Assembly: GCA_026710795.1 (NCBI GenBank)
Contig: JAPOQK010000069.1
Location: forward strand, 62,001-126,000
DNA: 64,000 nt
From: Candidatus Poribacteria bacterium
GTDB taxonomy: Bacteria > Poribacteria > WGA-4E > WGA-3G
Reading direction: 5' to 3'
The translations under genes and the position numbers were made by a program. The notes under the pieces were generated by a model that saw only the letters and a program-made list of their open reading frames with translations, ran no database searches and was not told the DNA's origin. Below are positions 9,376-18,371 of the stretch, one piece after another (within the stretch, counting starts at the first letter, position 1; every line of letters begins with the position of its first letter).

Positions 9376-10323
9376 TTACCATTCAAATACAGTTCCAAGC
9401 AATCGCATTGGTTCATCTCGGAGCCAATTGTATATCTGTGATGCTTCGTTGACGTTTACCCTATTCCGTATTAGTGGTGCGATTTTAACAGATCCTTGCT
9501 GAAGAAGACGACAGAGGTTTTCCAAATCATCCCGCGTAAAATGACTACAATGCAGGATGCTTACCTCCTTGAATTGACCAACGTTGAATGTATAGTTCAC
9601 ATCAAATCTGCCTGCGACTAAGAGCAAACGTCCGCGTGTTTTGCATGCCTGAATCATTTGGGTGACCATATCGGGTGCACCGGCGAAATCCATCACAGCA
9701 TCATAACCACCATCAGCGATTTGTGTCTTCCACCCATCACCGTTGGTGTTGAAAATCTGTTCTGCTACACCAAGCTTGCGCGCCTGTTCTAAACGGGATT
9801 CATCAATATCACACACAGAAACGCGTGCTCCCATTGCATTAGCGATTTGTGCGGCAAACATACCGATACAACCTTGACCGACAATGAGCACTTTTTCACC
9901 AATGCGTGGATCAACACGACGACAACAATGCATTGCTACACCTGATATACCGAATAGTGCAGCGTCAGCGGGGTCAATATCATCAGGTAATTTCAGGAGT
10001 AACCCATTTTCTGGAATAGTGAAACGTTCAACATGGTCAACGCTTGCGTAAATAAGGTCACCTACTTGAAGTTGTGTCACGTCAGGTCCTGTTTCAATGA
10101 CACGTCCAACGTTTTGATAGCCACCGCCACAAGGCAAATTCTCATCAGATGGTGCATAGTTACCCCCGATGAGTTGATTCCGTTCAGTGCCATTTGTCAA
10201 TCCTGTAAAGACTGTTTCACACAATACCTCATTTCGTACTGGAGGTGTAGGTTCTTTCCAGTCAGTGACGACGGTCTTTTCGCGACGTTTGTCTGGTAAT
10301 AGTTTGATAACGAGTGCTCTCAA
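9376..10323 (-). CDS. Zinc-type/MDR alcohol dehydrogenase
   Basis: A 315-aa medium-chain dehydrogenase/reductase. The N-terminal catalytic fold includes GLTNGTERNQLIGG and GYQNVGRVIETG. The Rossmann fold carries VGQGCIGMFAAQIANAMGA. It is somewhat shorter than the 340-350 aa usual for zinc alcohol dehydrogenases, and the structural zinc Cys cluster is not evident. It resembles the sorbitol/bi-domain oxidoreductase subgroup that accompanies Gfo/Idh/MocA proteins. The start is TTG with TAGGAG about 10 bp upstream. It probably oxidises a polyol or sugar acid in the same pathway as the adjacent genes; the substrate is unknown. Confidence 0.82.
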   Translation of the reverse strand: MRALVIKLLPDKRREKTVVTDWKEPTPPVRNEVLCETVFTGLTNGTERNQLIGGNYAPSDENLPCGGGYQNVGRVIETGPDVTQLQVGDLIYASVDHVERFTIPENGLLLKLPDDIDPADAALFGISGVAMHCCRRVDPRIGEKVLIVGQGCIGMFAAQIANAMGARVSVCDIDESRLEQARKLGVAEQIFNTNGDGWKTQIADGGYDAVMDFAGAPDMVTQMIQACKTRGRLLLVAGRFDVNYTFNVGQFKEVSILHCSHFTRDDLENLCRLLQQGSVKIAPLIRNRVNVNEASQIYNWLRDEPMRLLGTVFEW

Positions 10324-10471
10324 AGTGTTTTAACTCCTACAGAGAAGTGATAAAATTGACGATAATGTTGTGTTTTTATACCTTATTAACTTACCCTATT
10401 TTTGCTAACTTGTCAAGTGGATTGAAATGTGATTGGTTTGTTACCTATTGCGCGATTACCTCAAAATTCAG

Positions 10472-10499
10472 TTGACAGATGAGCAGATTGTGCTATAAG
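10472..10499 (+). promoter_or_regulatory. Promoter for the HpcH/HpaI-RraA pair
   Basis: TTGACA at 10472-10477, a 16-bp spacer and TATAAG at 10494-10499, preceded by TGC (extended -10), lie about 75 bp upstream of the aldolase start. The gap is shared with the divergent dehydrogenase gene. Confidence 0.6.
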
Positions 10500-10573
10500 A
10501 TTAAGTCCATAAGACAGTTAAATACACATAATTCGATAATATTGTAATTTATGAAATTTAAGGGAGCATTACA

Positions 10574-11452
10574 ATGCCCAAACGGGTTAATAAAGCGATT
10601 GAATTGTTAGAACAAGATCAACCGGTGTTCTATACGGGGAGTCATACAACATCAGACTTGAATTATGATGCAGGTCGTGCAGCGGCAAAAACATGGGCAG
10701 ACTATATCAACATCGGTATGGAACACGGCTGTTTTGATCTATCAGGTTTAGATAATTACATGCGTGGTTTGGCTGATGGAGGTCCAACCAATAGTGGACA
10801 CAAAACACCAGCAGTAATTGTTGAATTACCGGTGGATGGTGTAAGCGCAGATGCAATTCGTGCCAACGGGTGGCAGATGCGGCAGTTACTGGCGCGCGGT
10901 GTACATGGTCTTTTGCTTTGCCATGCGGAATCACCTGAAGCGGTCAAGGCATTTGTTGAGGCGTGTCGTTACCCATTTCAAACAATCGGGTTAGGAACGC
11001 AATTGGATGTTGGTAGGCGCGGTTCTGCCGGACAAGGACCTGCCTCACATATCTGGGGAGTTTCTGTTGACCAATACCTTGATACTGCTGACCCTTGGCC
11101 CCTGAATCCAAATGGTGAATTACTTCTCGGTCTAAAGTTTGAGAATAAACGTGCATTGGCAAACGTTGAAATGACTGCACGTGTTCCTGGAATTGCTTTT
11201 GCAGAATGGGGTCCGGGTGATATGAGCATGTCGTTTGGCTATAAACACCAACCAAACCCGCGTCCACAGGAACTCCAAGATGCGAGGGATCGTGTGTTTG
11301 ATGCATGTAAATCAGCAGGTCTTAGATTTTTGGAAAGTGCATCAACCGATACGATTGAGGCGAGTATTGATGCAGGTGTGAGAATCTGTGGTTCCGGTGA
11401 AGAAACTGCTCGCGTTGGTCGTGCTTATGCAGGTCGGACGATGCCAGTGTAA
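10574..11452 (+). CDS. HpcH/HpaI aldolase/citrate lyase family protein
   Basis: A 292-aa TIM-barrel protein of the class II, metal-dependent 2-oxo acid aldolases. Key stretches are VIVELPVDGVSAD, QLDVGRRGSAGQG and FAEWGPGDMSMSFGY, which matches the acidic metal-binding E...GPxDLS region of HpcH/HpaI enzymes. It would cleave a 2-keto-3-deoxy sugar acid (or related 4-hydroxy-2-oxo acid) to pyruvate and an aldehyde. A GGGAG site precedes the ATG. The RraA-type gene follows after 37 bp, so both probably act on one catabolic intermediate. Family is secure, substrate unknown. Confidence 0.85.
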   Translation: MPKRVNKAIELLEQDQPVFYTGSHTTSDLNYDAGRAAAKTWADYINIGMEHGCFDLSGLDNYMRGLADGGPTNSGHKTPAVIVELPVDGVSADAIRANGWQMRQLLARGVHGLLLCHAESPEAVKAFVEACRYPFQTIGLGTQLDVGRRGSAGQGPASHIWGVSVDQYLDTADPWPLNPNGELLLGLKFENKRALANVEMTARVPGIAFAEWGPGDMSMSFGYKHQPNPRPQELQDARDRVFDACKSAGLRFLESASTDTIEASIDAGVRICGSGEETARVGRAYAGRTMPV

Positions 11453-11489
11453 ATTAAGATCAAAGGTTTTATAGAAAATGAGGTAAAAT

Positions 11490-12224
11490 ATGGCGTTAAC
11501 TGAACAGGAAATGTTAGCAGAATTACGTAAATACGATACACCGTCAATAACAAACGTAGTCGCGACTTACCCGGGAAATCCGCTGTGTCTTGGACTTTAC
11601 AACCCGTGGACAGAAAACTGGTATACTGACACTACTATCCGTTGCATGTATCCTGAGTTGGGAGCAGTTGTAGGTTATGCTGTGACGTGTGTCTACGGAT
11701 TACCGGATCCAGGTTTCTCTGAACTCTCTTTCATGGATGTGATAGATGCATTAGATGCATCTCCAAAACCGACAATCTTAGCGTTTGAACAGAAATTCCC
11801 TCCAGAATTAGCAGATAAAGTCGGATTAGCAGGTGGTAATATGACAGCCGCAATGAAGTCTGTTGGATGTTTAGGAGCAATTTCAAATGGTCCTTCGCGT
11901 GATATTGATGAGATACGTCCGATGGAATTCCAATACTTGTTGAGTGGAATCACACCCGGACACGGTGGAATGGCGGTTCAATCTGTCAATGTACCAGTCT
12001 CAATAAGAGGAATGGATGTGTCACCCGGAGAGATTATACACATGGATGAAAATGGGGCATGTAAGTTTCCTGGAGATAAGTTGGAAGCAGTATTGACGAA
12101 TGTAAAAGCCTTGTTGGATGAAGAAGGTGACCGCATTGGAAAATTGTTATCAGGACCGAAAACAGCAAAACAGGTCAGGGCAATTTTTAGTGGACACTCT
12201 TATGCTGAAGATGAGGGTGAGTAG
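11490..12224 (+). CDS. RraA-family protein (4-hydroxy-2-oxoadipate aldolase/dimethylmenaquinone methyltransferase-like)
   Basis: A 244-aa protein of the RraA fold, with LGAISNGPSRDIDEI where the family has GxxxDGxxRDxxE. The first Asp of that motif is Asn here, but the Arg-Asp pair used for substrate and metal binding is kept. Many relatives are annotated as demethylmenaquinone methyltransferase, but the biochemically established role is a divalent-metal aldolase/decarboxylase. True RraA regulators of RNase E are about 160 aa, so this longer form next to an HpcH/HpaI aldolase is more likely catabolic. Confidence 0.8.
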   Translation: MALTEQEMLAELRKYDTPSITNVVATYPGNPLCLGLYNPWTENWYTDTTIRCMYPELGAVVGYAVTCVYGLPDPGFSELSFMDVIDALDASPKPTILAFEQKFPPELADKVGLAGGNMTAAMKSVGCLGAISNGPSRDIDEIRPMEFQYLLSGITPGHGGMAVQSVNVPVSIRGMDVSPGEIIHMDENGACKFPGDKLEAVLTNVKALLDEEGDRIGKLLSGPKTAKQVRAIFSGHSYAEDEGE

Positions 12225-12284
12225 GACACAACTCAGCGGATACTCCCATCAATACAAAAAACACATGATAATCAAGGTGAAGAA

Positions 12285-13901
12285 GTGAGAAGTTTTGGAA
12301 CCAGAGGTCGCGTATATCCAGATAAACACTATGTTGTTTCACGTGCCGAAGAGGTTGCGGATTTCATCAACCGTATAAAAGAGGGAAGGTACATCGTCCT
12401 CTTTGCACCACGACAAACAGGTAAAACTACATTTTTCCGGTTTGCTACAAAGGAACTTACAAATCAAGATGAATCCTATTTTCCAATTCAACTGAATTTT
12501 GAGGCGTATAAAAACCTTATACCATCGGATTTTTACGCATCTTTCTATAGAGAAATCTGTAAAGAAATTGAAAGGGTTTATCAAAGGAGTGGCAAAAGCA
12601 TCTCTGAACAATTATTACAGTTTCTTGAAAATACGGAAATTGTTGATCATATTTCAATGAGAGAATTTTTTGAAAACTTAACAAGTACTTTGGAATTGCA
12701 ACATGACATTAGATTTAAAGTTGTAATAATCATTGACGAATTCGATGGCATTCCTCAAGATGTTGTAAGTGAATTTCTTCATTCTCTACGGCACATCTAT
12801 TTATCCGATGAACCGAGAGGTATACATAGCGTTTGTATCGTCGGGGTCAAAAGTATCACACAACTCAATTATGATCGCTCTATCTCGCCTTTTAATATCC
12901 AAGATGAATTTAACTTACCTAACTTCAGTTTGGAACAGGTACAGGATCTGCTGTCGCAATATACCCACGAAGTTGGGCAAACTTTTGATCCTGAAGTTAT
13001 CAATTCACTCCATAAACAGACAGCAGGCCAACCGTTCCTCGTAAACCGTGCAGCACAAATACTCACTGAAGAATTCGACATTCCTAAGACAGATATGATT
13101 GATATGGAGCATTTTGCAGCAGCACATACCCAACTTCTTGAGGAAAGAAACACTAATATTGATCATCTTTTGACCAACATCCGAAGAGATAAACGGTTTG
13201 AGCAACTACTCATGAGAATTGTTTCACGTGAAAGGGGATTACCATTCAACCTTGATAATGAAATAATTAACGAACTCGCTATGTACGGTGTCATCAAGAA
13301 AAGTTCTGACAGAATGTGTCGGATTGTTAATCCGATATATCAACATCGTATTTTGCAAGCATTTAAACCCGCAATAAATGGATTAGAAGATGACTATTTT
13401 CCTGAAAACGCTGATGTTGATTTCGTTGATTATGTCACGCGATCTGGTGAAATTAAACTTGAAGGATTGCTCAATAACTTCAAAGATTTTATCACTCGTG
13501 TAGGTTTTCGGATTTTACAAGTACCAGAAACTCCGAAGGAGTATATTGGACAAAACCTACTATATGCCTATTTGGACCACTTCATCCGTACCATTAACGC
13601 GGATATGTTTCTTGAAGTACCCACAGGACGTGGAAGGATTGACCTTCTTATTTTGTACAAATCACGAAAATATGTTGTTGAAACAAAAATATGGGAGGGA
13701 GAGAGATATTATCAAGCAGGTAAAAAGCAACTCGCAGCGTATCTAAAATCTGAAAAAGTTGATGAAGGTTATTATGTGGTATTTGATCACCGTTCCAAGC
13801 CAGAATTGCGTGTTGAAACTGAAACAATAGAGGGTATGACAATTAAGAGTTATATCATTCCTGTCGTACAAGATATTCCATCATCAGTTTCCAATTCATA
13901 A
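12285..13901 (+). CDS. AAA-like ATPase with C-terminal PD-(D/E)XK nuclease-like domain
   Basis: A 538-aa protein with GTG start. Residues 1-50 end in the P-loop APRQTGKTT (Walker A at about 42-49), and VVIIIDEFDGIP (about 146-157) is the Walker B segment. The ATPase half resembles AAA-like (AAA_35/AAA_14-type) proteins. At 451-470 the pattern RIDLL...YVVETKIW fits a PD-(D/E)XK core (D, then ExK across two strands), with QL..YL..EK..EGYYVVF downstream as in DUF1703/PDDEXK_9 proteins. Such proteins are common, often multicopy, and of unclear role; mobile or defence functions have been proposed. No partner gene is obvious, and the MFS gene converges from the other strand. Confidence 0.75.
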   Translation: MRSFGTRGRVYPDKHYVVSRAEEVADFINRIKEGRYIVLFAPRQTGKTTFFRFATKELTNQDESYFPIQLNFEAYKNLIPSDFYASFYREICKEIERVYQRSGKSISEQLLQFLENTEIVDHISMREFFENLTSTLELQHDIRFKVVIIIDEFDGIPQDVVSEFLHSLRHIYLSDEPRGIHSVCIVGVKSITQLNYDRSISPFNIQDEFNLPNFSLEQVQDLLSQYTHEVGQTFDPEVINSLHKQTAGQPFLVNRAAQILTEEFDIPKTDMIDMEHFAAAHTQLLEERNTNIDHLLTNIRRDKRFEQLLMRIVSRERGLPFNLDNEIINELAMYGVIKKSSDRMCRIVNPIYQHRILQAFKPAINGLEDDYFPENADVDFVDYVTRSGEIKLEGLLNNFKDFITRVGFRILQVPETPKEYIGQNLLYAYLDHFIRTINADMFLEVPTGRGRIDLLILYKSRKYVVETKIWEGERYYQAGKKQLAAYLKSEKVDEGYYVVFDHRSKPELRVETETIEGMTIKSYIIPVVQDIPSSVSNS

Positions 13902-13910
13902 TGAACATTC

Positions 13911-15218
13911 CTAATTTGAAGTCACCCTAGCGTGATGCATTTGCCATATCCACCATAGTAGTGCTGGAATTATCGGAAGGGATGTCATTCCCCATAATAC
14001 GACTTGAACACCAAACAGGTCCATCATAAAGCCGACGATTGCAGTGGCGACGGCACCCATTAATGTAAATAGGGCAAATTCGGTGCCGAAGATGCGTCCA
14101 CGTATCTCGTTTGGGGCATGTTGCAGTAGGAGTTGTGTTGAAAATACCCAAGCAATTCCACCGCCAATACTCCGGATAAACCCACCGAATATGACAATCG
14201 GGAGACTCAACAGCGGTGCAGTAATAACTAAACCTACGGAACCAATCAGATAACCCAGACTGATACTTCGTCGCAGCGGTTTATCCTTGTCTCCTGTCCA
14301 ATGTCTTGCGACGATTGGTCCTATCCCACTGCCAACCCCACCCATACAGTACATCAGACCCAAACTGATTGCACCGTCAATTCCAATAACAAAGTGAGAC
14401 TTTGCAATTTCAACCTGTGCCACTTGAAAACCTGAGGACAATAGTAGTGCTATAGCTGCTTTATGTAGTGTAATAAAGAAAATATCAGGATGCCTGAACA
14501 TGTAACCTATGGTCGTAAGTTTTGAACCTGTACGTATACCGGATGTAGAGTCTGAGCTGTTTGGTAGTTTAATTTGAAGCAGGAGAATTGCTGAAACGAA
14601 AAAGGTTAGTCCGTCAATTATAAATGCTGTGTGAACACCATACAGTCCAGCTGTAACACCACCGATAGCAGCACCGAATGCAAGCATTACAGACCAAGTT
14701 GTGGCACTCAACGCATTTGCAGTGCCGAGTTCATTTCGTGAGGTGACATCTGGTAGTATTGCGCTTCGTGCGGGACTGAAAAAACCACTTACACCAAATA
14801 GGAGTGTGGCAAGAGTATAAAGTAACCAAATATCATTTTCATCTTGTACAAAGAGAAAACCTATCAGTAGCAGTCCTCGGACGATGTCGGTAATTATTAA
14901 TATATGCTTTCGGTTGAAACGGTCGGCACATATCCCAGCAATCGGTGCTACACAGAAAGGAGCAAGCATACGGATTGTGAACAATACACCTAATGCTAAT
15001 CCCGATTCCGTTAGACTACGTATAAGGATAGCAGAAGCAATGATGTTAAACCAATCGCCTAATAGGCTGACAACTTGCCCTGCCCACAACCAGCGAAAAT
15101 TAGGATTCGTTTGCAGGATTTCAAAGTAACCGACGATTCTTTCACGATCTCTCTTGTGAGAACGATGTTCAATGACTTTATCCGTTGTTTCGGAGGCGGT
15201 TTGTTCTTTGTCTGACAA
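13911..15218 (-). CDS. MFS transporter (MFS_3/EntS-like)
   Basis: A 435-aa polytopic protein with about 12 predicted membrane helices after a charged ~30-residue N-terminus. FRWLWAGQVVSLLGDWFN and the A-motif-like CADRFNRKHIL loop are typical of the MFS_3 group (enterobactin and macrolide exporters). The TTG start directly follows the TAG stop of the upstream Gfo/Idh/MocA gene with no gap, so they form an operon. It probably exports or imports a small molecule linked to that dehydrogenase; the substrate cannot be told. Confidence 0.85.
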   Translation of the reverse strand: MSDKEQTASETTDKVIEHRSHKRDRERIVGYFEILQTNPNFRWLWAGQVVSLLGDWFNIIASAILIRSLTESGLALGVLFTIRMLAPFCVAPIAGICADRFNRKHILIITDIVRGLLLIGFLFVQDENDIWLLYTLATLLFGVSGFFSPARSAILPDVTSRNELGTANALSATTWSVMLAFGAAIGGVTAGLYGVHTAFIIDGLTFFVSAILLLQIKLPNSSDSTSGIRTGSKLTTIGYMFRHPDIFFITLHKAAIALLLSSGFQVAQVEIAKSHFVIGIDGAISLGLMYCMGGVGSGIGPIVARHWTGDKDKPLRRSISLGYLIGSVGLVITAPLLSLPIVIFGGFIRSIGGGIAWVFSTQLLLQHAPNEIRGRIFGTEFALFTLMGAVATAIVGFMMDLFGVQVVLWGMTSLPIIPALLWWIWQMHHARVTSN

Positions 15219-16406
15219 CTATAACCCCCACCGCTCGTTGATCGGCTTCTGATATACCTCAATATCACCTGATACCACGTCATCGTAATTCACCGCTTGT
15301 CCGCAGGCGTTGGATTCATAGATTGCCTCACATATTGACTTTGCTCGTAAACCTGCTTCCGCATCCAGTTCCGGTGGACGGTTGTTTTCAATTGCGTCAA
15401 CAAAGTCGTAGCATTCAAGGACGACACCATCTGTGAAGTTATGTGGAAATAGTTGGTTTTTCTCCTCGTCAGATAGACTTACCATATATTCTTCAATAAG
15501 GTTTTCCATAGAATGACGGGAACCGTCTTTGAGAACGACTTCTCCACCTTCAAAGGGACCGTGGAAGATGTCTCCATTGTCCAGTAAGCACCCTTCGCTG
15601 CCGTAATAGACGACGTGATTGAACCCATGCCCTACAGCAGCCCATGTGCATGTCCATAAACCGATGACACCTGACTTGAAGTTGATTGTTGCTACCCATG
15701 TATCTTCTTGTTCATTCTTGACAATTTTACCAGCCTTTGTAACTTGAAGGTTTTCAAACTGACAGACGCGTCCATATACGGTATTTGGATCACCAAAGAG
15801 ATAGCGTATCGTATCACAATAATGTGCCCCTGAATCCATGACCATTCCCCCACCACCGAGTGTAAGGTCAAGTCGCCAGTGCCATTCACTTTGTGGATTC
15901 GGTTCACGATGGCTGGCGTGTTGTGCGTGGAACATACGCATTTCTCCGAGCATCTTTTTTTCATTCATCAACCATTCCGCAGTGCGACGACTCGGCATCC
16001 GACGGATGTTCTCTGCGGTTGCATCGATTTTACCATTTGCTTTTGCTGAAGCCATAATTGCATGGGTTGCTTTGACGGTGATACCCATCGGTTTTTCCAC
16101 GATGACGTTGACACCCGCGTTGAGACATTTTATTGCATTGATATGATGGTGTGCGTGTGAAGTGCAGATATCTGTACCGTCTAAATCTACCGTTGAAAGC
16201 ATTGTGTCTGTATCATCAAACACAGCAGGTTTTTTACCAGTTACGTCTTTGACACGATTGGCAAAGTTATCTGCTCGTTCTTTGACTTCATCGCACATCG
16301 CGACGAGTTCCACTTTCCCAGGTTCTGTATTATGAATTGTGAGATATGCGTTTAGATGACCGTTTGCCATGCCACCACAACCGATAATCGCAATTCGAAT
16401 TGCCAT
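15219..16406 (-). CDS. Gfo/Idh/MocA-family oxidoreductase
   Basis: A 395-aa NAD(P)-dependent oxidoreductase starting with MAIRIAIIGCGGMANGHL (GxGxxA/G Rossmann motif) and carrying the family motif VEKPMGI at about 110. I chose the ATG at 16406, which has AAGGAG about 7 bp upstream, over the in-frame ATG 18 bp earlier. The middle region (MDSGAHYCDTIRYLFG) has the conserved His-Asp pairing of the substrate domain. The protein is clearly distinct from the other family member at 8300-9268. The operon with an MFS transporter suggests coupled uptake or export and modification of a sugar-like compound. Confidence 0.9.
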   Translation of the reverse strand: MAIRIAIIGCGGMANGHLNAYLTIHNTEPGKVELVAMCDEVKERADNFANRVKDVTGKKPAVFDDTDTMLSTVDLDGTDICTSHAHHHINAIKCLNAGVNVIVEKPMGITVKATHAIMASAKANGKIDATAENIRRMPSRRTAEWLMNEKKMLGEMRMFHAQHASHREPNPQSEWHWRLDLTLGGGGMVMDSGAHYCDTIRYLFGDPNTVYGRVCQFENLQVTKAGKIVKNEQEDTWVATINFKSGVIGLWTCTWAAVGHGFNHVVYYGSEGCLLDNGDIFHGPFEGGEVVLKDGSRHSMENLIEEYMVSLSDEEKNQLFPHNFTDGVVLECYDFVDAIENNRPPELDAEAGLRAKSICEAIYESNACGQAVNYDDVVSGDIEVYQKPINERWGL

Positions 16407-16424
16407 GGTATTCTCCTTATGCAT

Positions 16425-16735
16425 TAAGCATCAAGATTACTATAATTCTTATGGTATAAGAAACGAAAAGTAGGATACCACAAATACGAGTATTTGGAAA
16501 TCTGAAAATCGAAATGGAAGAATTGAAGGGAATTCTTTTTCTTTATCTTAAAAGCTACAAACATTAGCGTAGGACTTCCTTTAACTTAGGAAAAGTGAGT
16601 ATATGGATTCTATTTTGCTAATCTGTGAGATGAAGTGTTAGGTAGGTAAAATTAAGGGACTCACCGTGAGAGATAATCATTAAGACTATTCCCATGACGA
16701 ATCCCTAATAAGAGTTATTAGTACGTTGATACTAA
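16425..16735. other. Intergenic gap with a small AT hairpin
   Basis: No gene is supported. An AT-rich perfect stem (CTAATAA-GAG-TTATTAG, 16705-16721) lies 14 bp past the stop of the helix-turn-helix gene and may end its transcript, although no T-run follows on that strand. Confidence 0.45.
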
Positions 16736-17110
16736 CTACGGATAATGTATCCCTAATTTGCGGCAAATTTTTCGGATTTTGTTAATTGCGCCGCCGACTC
16801 TTCTCCCGTCGCGTGTTACTCCAAAGAGGTGCTGACTTACAACGCGGCGAGAAATACCGAGAATTTCACCAATCTCATCCTGTGTTTTCCCTTCATAGAA
16901 ATAGAGTTTCACACAGTCATTTTGACGGTCAGTAAGTTCTTTAGAGATAATCTGACGAATTTGTTTTAGGACTTCCCGTCTTTTGATGTGACGCAATTCT
17001 GTATATTCGTCACATGGGGTTTGAAACCAGAGATGGTCTTCCGTTGTTAGTTGGTCAAAGAACTCCGGTGGGACCGGAATTTCCCAAAAATCCGGATTAA
17101 AATTGGACAT
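16736..17110 (-). CDS. Sigma-70 region 4-like helix-turn-helix protein
   Basis: A 124-aa protein. The ATG at 17110 has GAGGAG about 9 bp upstream and is preferred to the in-frame ATG 33 bp earlier. The C-terminal half reads LTDRQNDCVKLYFYEGKTQD, then EIGEILGISRRVVSQHLFG, the classic region 4 helix-turn-helix. The N-terminal half (FWEIPVPPEFFDQLTTEDHLW) matches no sigma region 2, so this is not a complete sigma factor. It may be a DNA-binding regulator or a phage-like late regulator; Poribacteria-type genomes carry several of this kind. No target can be named. Confidence 0.7.
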   Translation of the reverse strand: MSNFNPDFWEIPVPPEFFDQLTTEDHLWFQTPCDEYTELRHIKRREVLKQIRQIISKELTDRQNDCVKLYFYEGKTQDEIGEILGISRRVVSQHLFGVTRDGRRVGGAINKIRKICRKLGIHYP

Positions 17111-17370
17111 AGATAGCGACTCCTCAACGTGAGGCGCGTGCACCTATGCCATTTCCAATTTATTATATTGTTAATGGACAGAGGCACCATCGCCTTTGAT
17201 GCAATAGGTTTGGATTAAGGGTGGTGTAGTTCAGATACAACATAATGGTAACCTCCTTGTTTGAGTTAAAAATAGAGTTTGGATGTCAACAGACATCCAT
17301 GATATTTCATGCATGTATTCTACATTTAATAGTATACAGCAAAATCACAAAAATAACAAATATTCTATCT

Positions 17371-17701
17371 ATACACATTTTCGGATGCACTTTTGGAATT
17401 TTGGTACGGAATTCGGAGCGTACCTACTACTTTTAAGCATAATTAACATAGAAACTGATTAATAGAAAACCGAGATAAAAGGTTGAGGAGCCCCAAAAAG
17501 TGGGGACAGAGGATATACCTCTGTCCCGCCAGAAAGTGTGCGACACTTAGTGTCACACCAAAGGGCGTAACACTAAGTGTCACACCTCCTCTGATTTGAT
17601 AACATAACAAATACCTCCTTTTCCGCAATTCAGCGGTATTAGGATACCATTATCAAAAAATGATAATGATTCACTAATACACAATTTTGGATGCACTTTT
17701 G
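17371..17701. repeat. Direct-repeat-bounded hairpin cassette
   Basis: ATACACAtTTTcGGATGCAC plus TTTTG recurs at 17677 with two mismatches in 25 bp. Repeats flanking a hairpin-rich, gene-free interval resemble a small non-autonomous element or two copies of a regulatory box. Confidence 0.5.
17503..17527. terminator. 10-bp perfect stem-loop
   Basis: GGGACAGAGG-ATATA-CCTCTGTCCC forms a perfect 10-bp stem with a 5-nt loop. No T-run follows on either strand, so termination is only one possibility; it may be a repeat unit. Confidence 0.4.
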
Positions 17702-17734
17702 TATTGCGAAAGATCATTCTGTTCAAGAAGGCAT

Positions 17735-18019
17735 TTATGATCCAGGATTTCTCCAGACAATTCGTCCGCGTGTTAGGTCGTAAGGGGAAAGTTCAACAGT
17801 AACCTGATCACCCGGAAGTACCCAGATTCTGTGTTGCATCATTTTACCAGCCAGGTATGCAACAACTTTGTGGTCATTTTCTGTTAACTGCACACTGAAC
17901 AGATTTCCGGGTAGAGATTCCAAGATTACCCCAGGAACCCGGATAGCTGAATCCTTTTCTGATCCCAAGTCTTCCTGCGTTGCGTCTTCATTATTTACTG
18001 TGTCTTTATTTTTCATCAT
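17735..18019 (-). CDS. infA: Translation initiation factor IF-1
   Basis: A 94-aa protein whose last ~70 residues are IF-1 (S1/OB fold): [36 protein letters not shown] and [13 protein letters not shown], which binds the 30S A site. The first ~24 residues (acidic, [15 protein letters not shown]) exceed the usual 72-aa length. GGGAGAG precedes tandem ATG codons, so the extension is probably translated. infA normally sits between secY and rpmJ in the spc operon; here that place is empty and this copy lies about 31 kb away on the opposite strand. It is alone, with no ribosomal neighbours. A second infA elsewhere cannot be excluded. Confidence 0.92.
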   Translation of the reverse strand: MMKNKDTVNNEDATQEDLGSEKDSAIRVPGVILESLPGNLFSVQLTENDHKVVAYLAGKMMQHRIWVLPGDQVTVELSPYDLTRGRIVWRNPGS

Positions 18020-18289
18020 TTCTCTCCCTTGCTATTTTGACGTGAATTCGTTATAAGTGTTTTTTTGTCGCGTAAATTGTTAGTTTGCGTTCCACAGATG
18101 CACAATCTAATAGTCTGTACGATAAAAGAGAACTATATTATCAGAAATGGTATAACATAATTACTTTCAAATTCTATATCATGATTTTGTAAGATACTTG
18201 CTATTAACGAATTGGTATGCTCTATTGTATATTCTCTATACCTAACACATCATTGGATGCATTATATAACGGATTGTTCAATAAATTAG
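18020..18289. other. AT-rich intergenic gap
   Basis: Divergent upstream region between infA and the PhyH gene. I see no gene or strong repeat in it; the only clear signal is the PhyH promoter at its right edge. Confidence 0.4.
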
Positions 18290-18318
18290 TTGACATGTCC
18301 AAAAAACGTTGTTAGGAT
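18290..18318 (+). promoter_or_regulatory. Promoter for the PhyH gene
   Basis: Perfect TTGACA at 18290-18295, a 17-bp spacer and TAGGAT at 18313-18318 lie about 54 bp upstream of the ATG. Confidence 0.55.
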
Positions 18319-18371
18319 ATATTATAGATGTCCCAATTCCTAAGAAAGGTTGCATTTAAGGAGAAGAGACA

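Larger units (their letters stand above)
17144..17734. other. 590-bp gap with direct repeats and stacked hairpins
   Basis: No gene is supported; open frames here are short and lack domains. A pair of 25-bp direct repeats (17371-17395 and 17677-17701) brackets about 280 bp. Inside are a perfect 10-bp stem (17503-17512/17518-17527), a two-copy inverted repeat built on GACACTTAGTGT (17538-17556/17567-17585) and an 8-bp stem CATTATCA/TGATAATG (17648-17668). Confidence 0.6.

Noticed and set aside
17245-17436. 63-codon frame in the gap before infA
   Set aside because: Overlaps the first copy of the direct repeat and has no similarity or start signal of note.
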